A stretch of DNA of 64,000 bases from Anaerocolumna sp047777345 (GTDB lineage Bacteria; Bacillota; Clostridia; Lachnospirales; Lachnospiraceae): the NCBI GenBank assembly GCA_047777345.1, contig JBKEEJ010000003.1, positions 62,001 through 126,000 of the forward strand, written 5' to 3'. A model generated the notes under the pieces. That model did no database searches, was not told where the DNA came from, and saw only the letters and a program-made list of their open reading frames with translations. Positions 60,792-64,000 of the stretch are shown piece after piece (position 1 is the first letter of the stretch; the number at the start of each line of letters is the position of its first letter). A program made the position numbers and the translations under genes.

Positions 60792-61063
60792 TTCGTATGA
60801 ATGTAATAACCTATATTGGTTATTAAATTAATAGTATAATCCCTGATTTCTGTTATCATCCAGCTGCCAAACAGCAAAATTACCAGAAATACAGCGATTA
60901 ACTTCGGTACAAATGTGAGGGTTTGTTCCTGAATTGAGGTTACAGTTTGCAAGATACTGACTATAAGACCGATAACCAGAGATGAAAGTAACATAGGTGC
61001 CGATATTTTTATTATGATCCACAGTGTATCTCTAGCTATATCAATGATAATGTTCTCATTCAT
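60788..61063 (-). CDS. fliQ: Flagellar export gate protein FliQ
   Basis: 91 aa, two membrane helices (about 15-40 and 52-75) with the typical ISAPMLLSSLVIGLIVSILQ first helix and TLTFVPKLIAV link. It is part of the helical export gate with FliP and FliR. A 133-bp gap separates it from fliP, unusually long for this operon. Confidence 0.95.
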   Translation of the reverse strand: MNENIIIDIARDTLWIIIKISAPMLLSSLVIGLIVSILQTVTSIQEQTLTFVPKLIAVFLVILLFGSWMITEIRDYTINLITNIGYYIHTK

Positions 61064-61196
61064 ATATACCCATTACCCTATCACAGGAAACCTGCGATAC
61101 TGCCTTAAAGAAAGGTTGAAAGAATTTGGCGGCATCCTTTCATTTATAAATTTGCTTTCAACCTGTAATTCCTTGTATCAATAAGCAAAACCTTTC

Positions 61197-62099
61197 CTAA
61201 TAAAAAGTTTTTACCAGTTCTCCTACTATAAGATCCCATCCGTCGACCAGTATAAACAATAGGATTTTAAACGGCATGGATATGGTAGTAGGCGGTAGCA
61301 TCATCATACCCATGGACATAAGTGTTGATGCCACAACCATATCGATTACGATAAATGGTATATAAATTACAAACCCAATAATAAACGCTGTTCTAAGTTC
61401 ACTTATGATAAATGCAGGAATAATTACAGTTGTTGGTATCTCGTCCACCGAATCAACCGTCCCAATCTCAGCAATATCCATAAATAGTTTTAAATCTTTT
61501 GGCTCTACCTGTTTAAGCATAAACTCCCGTAACGGAGCAATGCCTTTTTCCAAAGCCTCTTCCTGGGTTATTTCCCCCTTGGATAAGGGTTGTATTGCAT
61601 CGGTATTAATCTGAGAAAAAACCGGTGACATAATAAAAAAGGTTAAAAACAATGCCAAACCGATTAATACCTGATTGGGAGGCGTCGTTTGTGTTCCAAG
61701 TGCGGACCTGACAAAATGTAATGTAACAATTATCCTGGTAAAGGAAGTTACCATTAAAAGAATGGAAGGAGCAAGGGATATTAAAGTGATAACCACCAGT
61801 ATCTGCAATGTGGAGGTTAGACCGCCTTCATCACTTCCCGTATCCAGATTAAATTGAAAAGGACCAATGTTGCCGCTAAGCCCCACATCCGACGTATCAT
61901 CATCCGTATTCGTATTCTTATTTGTCCGACTACCTGCAGTTGTATTGGTTGTCGTATTTTTTGTTGTACTATTTGTCGTATTATTAATTTCCTGTGCATA
62001 AACCGGTTTCACAAAAATAAAGGTTAATATACATATCACAAATAAGATCCGAATGATACCTGGTGTGCTTCTGATGTGCTTGTTAAAAAATTTATTCAT
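61197..62099 (-). CDS. fliP: Flagellar export gate protein FliP with an Asn/Thr-rich insert
   Basis: 300 aa from the ATG at 62097-62099 (AAAGG about 10 bases before). A TTG start 9 bases upstream is less likely. The signal peptide (about 1-35) is followed by an insert of about 36 residues made almost only of Asn, Thr and Asp (36-72). The conserved FliP core then has LVVITLISLAPSILLMVTSFTRIIVTLHFVRSALGTQ (in part: TSFTRIIVTL) and FVIYIPFIVIDMVVAS. It makes the fivefold ring of the export gate. The gap to fliO is 12 bp. Confidence 0.93.
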   Translation of the reverse strand: MNKFFNKHIRSTPGIIRILFVICILTFIFVKPVYAQEINNTTNSTTKNTTTNTTAGSRTNKNTNTDDDTSDVGLSGNIGPFQFNLDTGSDEGGLTSTLQILVVITLISLAPSILLMVTSFTRIIVTLHFVRSALGTQTTPPNQVLIGLALFLTFFIMSPVFSQINTDAIQPLSKGEITQEEALEKGIAPLREFMLKQVEPKDLKLFMDIAEIGTVDSVDEIPTTVIIPAFIISELRTAFIIGFVIYIPFIVIDMVVASTLMSMGMMMLPPTTISMPFKILLFILVDGWDLIVGELVKTFY

Positions 62100-62111
62100 G
62101 AATACCAACCT

Positions 62112-62510
62112 TTACTGCTGATCAGAATTCTGATCATCTTTATTTTTTCCCTTTTGATTTTTTAGTATCAAATGAAACACTTCTTTAAAATTACCAGTTT
62201 GGCTTTTGCTCACTTCCGGTAACTTAATGTCACTTTCGTTAAGTTCCGCCAAAAATCGAATATCATCCTTACAGATTGCAATTACAAAATATCTTGATCC
62301 TACCTGAATCAGCTGGAGATATTTATTCTGCGCAACTTTAAAGGTTTCCAGAACTTTAAAGCTACTTGTTTTTGTCATACCCATTTTTACTCCGCCTACA
62401 AGACGGGTGGTATAATAGGTAATAATTAATATAAAAATAAATAATATACTGACGCCAATCAATTGGAGAAAGTTATCCCAACTTGACGTTCCGATAGCTA
62501 AAATCATCAT
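62112..62510 (-). CDS. fliO: Flagellar biosynthesis protein FliO
   Basis: 132 aa. One membrane helix (about 14-35, LIGVSILFIFILIITYYT) is followed by the cytosolic FliO segment KTSSFKVLETFKVAQNKYLQLIQVGSRYFVIAI (in part: KYLQLIQVG). It helps FliP assembly. The pair of start methionines leaves the exact N-terminus open. The C-terminus is Lys/Asn rich. Confidence 0.88.
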   Translation of the reverse strand: MMILAIGTSSWDNFLQLIGVSILFIFILIITYYTTRLVGGVKMGMTKTSSFKVLETFKVAQNKYLQLIQVGSRYFVIAICKDDIRFLAELNESDIKLPEVSKSQTGNFKEVFHLILKNQKGKNKDDQNSDQQ

Positions 62511-62518
62511 ACCAGCTC

Positions 62519-62581
62519 CTATAACAGAACCGGATTATCCGGAGCATGCATCCGATTACCGTCATTTTCAAAGTGCAGAAT
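62519..62581 (-). other. Possible short peptide frame with ATT start (unproven)
   Basis: In the fliO-cheY gap, a GGGGAGGAG SD is followed at once by a 20-codon frame that has only an ATT (62579-62581) as possible start and ends at TAG (62519-62521). It is too short and atypical to call a gene. The SD may be fortuitous. The gap also holds a CCGGATAATCCGG palindrome. Confidence 0.15.
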
Positions 62582-62621
62582 GCTCCTCCCCTACACTTAA
62601 TATCCGTGGACTGCATAAATT

Positions 62622-62984
62622 TCAGCCCACGGCTTTTCTTACTGCCTCAAGAACCCTGTCTGCCTGAAAAGGCTTCACAATAAAATCCTTTGCTCCAGAT
62701 TGAATCGATTCAATAACCATGGCCTGCTGACCCATAGCGGAGCACATAATAACATTTGCAGACGGATCCACTTCTTTTATTTTCTTTAAAGCCTGTATAC
62801 CATCCATTTCCGGCATAGTAATATCCATCATAACAAGATCCGGTTTAGTTTCATTGTATTTTTCAATTGCTTTAATACCGTTTTCTGCTTCACCAACAAT
62901 GTTATAGCCGTTTTTTGTTAAAATATCTTTAATCATCATTCTCATAAACGCAGCATCATCACATATTAATATACTTTTAGCCAT
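62622..62984 (-). CDS. cheY: Chemotaxis response regulator CheY
   Basis: 120 aa, single receiver domain. Acidic pair Asp9/Asp10, phospho-acceptor Asp54 in LVMMDITMP, Thr/Ser switch in MCSAMGQ (about 81-87) and Lys in FIVKPF (about 102-107). In this operon type CheY-P sets motor bias; FliY and CheC remove the phosphate. It lies 76 bp downstream of fliY. Confidence 0.97.
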   Translation of the reverse strand: MAKSILICDDAAFMRMMIKDILTKNGYNIVGEAENGIKAIEKYNETKPDLVMMDITMPEMDGIQALKKIKEVDPSANVIMCSAMGQQAMVIESIQSGAKDFIVKPFQADRVLEAVRKAVG

Positions 62985-63060
62985 TACTCATTCTCCTATC
63001 CTATTGTTTAATATATTAGCTATTGCTGAGTACTGTTTTTAATAATCAGCCAAATCGTCT

Positions 63061-64000
63061 TTACTTAACGATTTCTGTAACTCTGATGCCAAAGGATTCT
63101 TCGATAACAACAACCTCACCTTTTGCAACATACTTACCGTTAACCAATACATCAATAGGTTCACCTGCAAGTTTGTTTAATTCAATAATTGTACCCGGAG
63201 AAAACTCCAGTATTTCTTTTATGGATTTAGTGGTTCTCCCTAACTCTACAGTTACCTCAAGGGGAACATCCATAATTAAGTCAATATTCTCCGGCTGGGC
63301 AACTGTATTCTGAGGAGCTACAAAAGGTTGAAATTGCGCTGGCTGGACATTTATATCCTGAACCGGTGGCGTCATACCATTCATCCCCCCATACATATTT
63401 TGAACGCCCTGCTGCATATTGGGCATCTGCCCCTGCATCATGCGCCCAGTGTTCGACACATTGTTAAATGTATCAGAACTTTTTTCATTTCCTTGTGTTT
63501 TATTTTCAGATACCTTTGTAGTATCCTGTGGTTCTTTTATAAATTGCTTAAATATATCTTTAGCAAAATCAACGGGATACAGTTGCAATAATTCGCTGTC
63601 AACCAAATCACCTATTTGCATTTTAAATGCCACTTTGACAAAGCGTCCTTTTAAAAATGATGCAATATCCGATGCGTCTATTGTTTCATTCATATCAACC
63701 AGTTTAGCCAGGGGCGGGCTGATATCAACTCTTTTTTCTAACATAGAGGAAATGGATGTGGATGCAGAACCCATCATTTGGTTCATTGCCTCACTTATAG
63801 CGCTTAAATGCAGATCAGTCAAATCGCCTTCCATAATGGAACCATCGCCACCCATCATCAGATCAGTAATGATTTTTACATCGTCTTCTTTCATAATCAA
63901 AATATTATTACCGTCTAACCCGTCTTTATAATATATCTGAATAAAAACGCAGGGCCTGGTATAATCGTTTGCCAACTCATCCCATGTTCCGTAGGAAACC
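63061..64000 (-). CDS. fliY: Flagellar switch protein/CheY-P phosphatase FliY (5' end cut by window)
   Basis: The frame is open through the right edge of the window (residues before DELANDYTRP exist in frame), so the N-terminal part is missing. The visible part has a CheC-like phosphatase helix with a Glu-x-x-Asn motif (SAISEAMNQMMGS), a Gln/Asn/Met-rich linker (QGQMPNMQQGVQNMYGGMNG) and the FliN-type surface-presentation domain at the C-terminus (IMDVPLEVTVELGRT, then GTIIELNKLAGEPIDVLVNG). It combines the C-ring role of FliN with CheY-P hydrolysis, as in Bacillus FliY. It is the first gene of the operon seen here. Confidence 0.93.
   Translation of the reverse strand, partial: VSYGTWDELANDYTRPCVFIQIYYKDGLDGNNILIMKEDDVKIITDLMMGGDGSIMEGDLTDLHLSAISEAMNQMMGSASTSISSMLEKRVDISPPLAKLVDMNETIDASDIASFLKGRFVKVAFKMQIGDLVDSELLQLYPVDFAKDIFKQFIKEPQDTTKVSENKTQGNEKSSDTFNNVSNTGRMMQGQMPNMQQGVQNMYGGMNGMTPPVQDINVQPAQFQPFVAPQNTVAQPENIDLIMDVPLEVTVELGRTTKSIKEILEFSPGTIIELNKLAGEPIDVLVNGKYVAKGEVVVIEESFGIRVTEIVK

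Overview
The window looks like a chromosome segment of a motile, plant-polysaccharide-degrading anaerobic Firmicute, most likely a cellulolytic Lachnospiraceae (clostridial cluster XIVa, relatives of Lachnoclostridium phytofermentans). The reasons are low-GC DNA, AGGAGG ribosome binding sites, a clostridial fla/che operon, free (dockerin-less) GH48 and GH9 cellulases with paired X2 modules and CBM3, and a galactan locus. Nearly every gene lies on the minus strand. The exceptions are tRNA-Leu, one lipoprotein at 43003-43656 and a dead HerA fragment.

Region 1 (1-20.2 kb) is housekeeping: RNA modification (RluA, RsuA and RsmF families), a small (p)ppGpp synthetase, an M23 peptidase, an LCP cell-wall ligase, a CapA-like protein with a PepD dipeptidase, the DUF711/ACT pair, a YycJ-type MBL hydrolase, an unusual FtsA-like protein, coaE-polA, a zinc-finger membrane protein and tRNA-Leu(CAA). 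An ISL3 transposase remnant follows the tRNA.

Region 2 (21-35.7 kb) is a beta-1,4-galactan utilisation locus. A surface GH53 lipoprotein probably cuts galactan outside the cell. A solute-binding protein and two permeases (no ATPase encoded here) import oligomers. A second GH53 without a signal peptide, a GH35 and a GH42 finish degradation inside. Two LacI-type regulators frame it. A deletion scar fuses the 3' end of the GH35 gene to a decapitated solute-binding-protein gene, so the locus has been rearranged.

Region 3 (36-43.7 kb) holds the GH48 and GH9 cellulases. Both carry X2-X2-CBM3 tails. A strong promoter lies about 350 bp upstream of the GH48 start. A divergent small lipoprotein gene with its own terminator follows.

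Region 4 (43.7-64 kb): a DUF434 gene, then at least 19 kb of one flagellar/chemotaxis operon read right to left: fliY-cheY-fliO-fliP-fliQ-fliR-flhB-flhA-flhF-flhG-pilZ-cheB-cheA-cheW-cheC-cheD-orf108-sigD-fapA-orf107-DUF6115-mltG-like, closed by a terminator at 44494-44531. The front follows Bacillus fla/che order. The tail after cheD has poorly characterised genes and is the most promising place for new biology. I see no CRISPR array, prophage, defence island or biosynthetic cluster. Nothing here is a clear-cut undescribed system.
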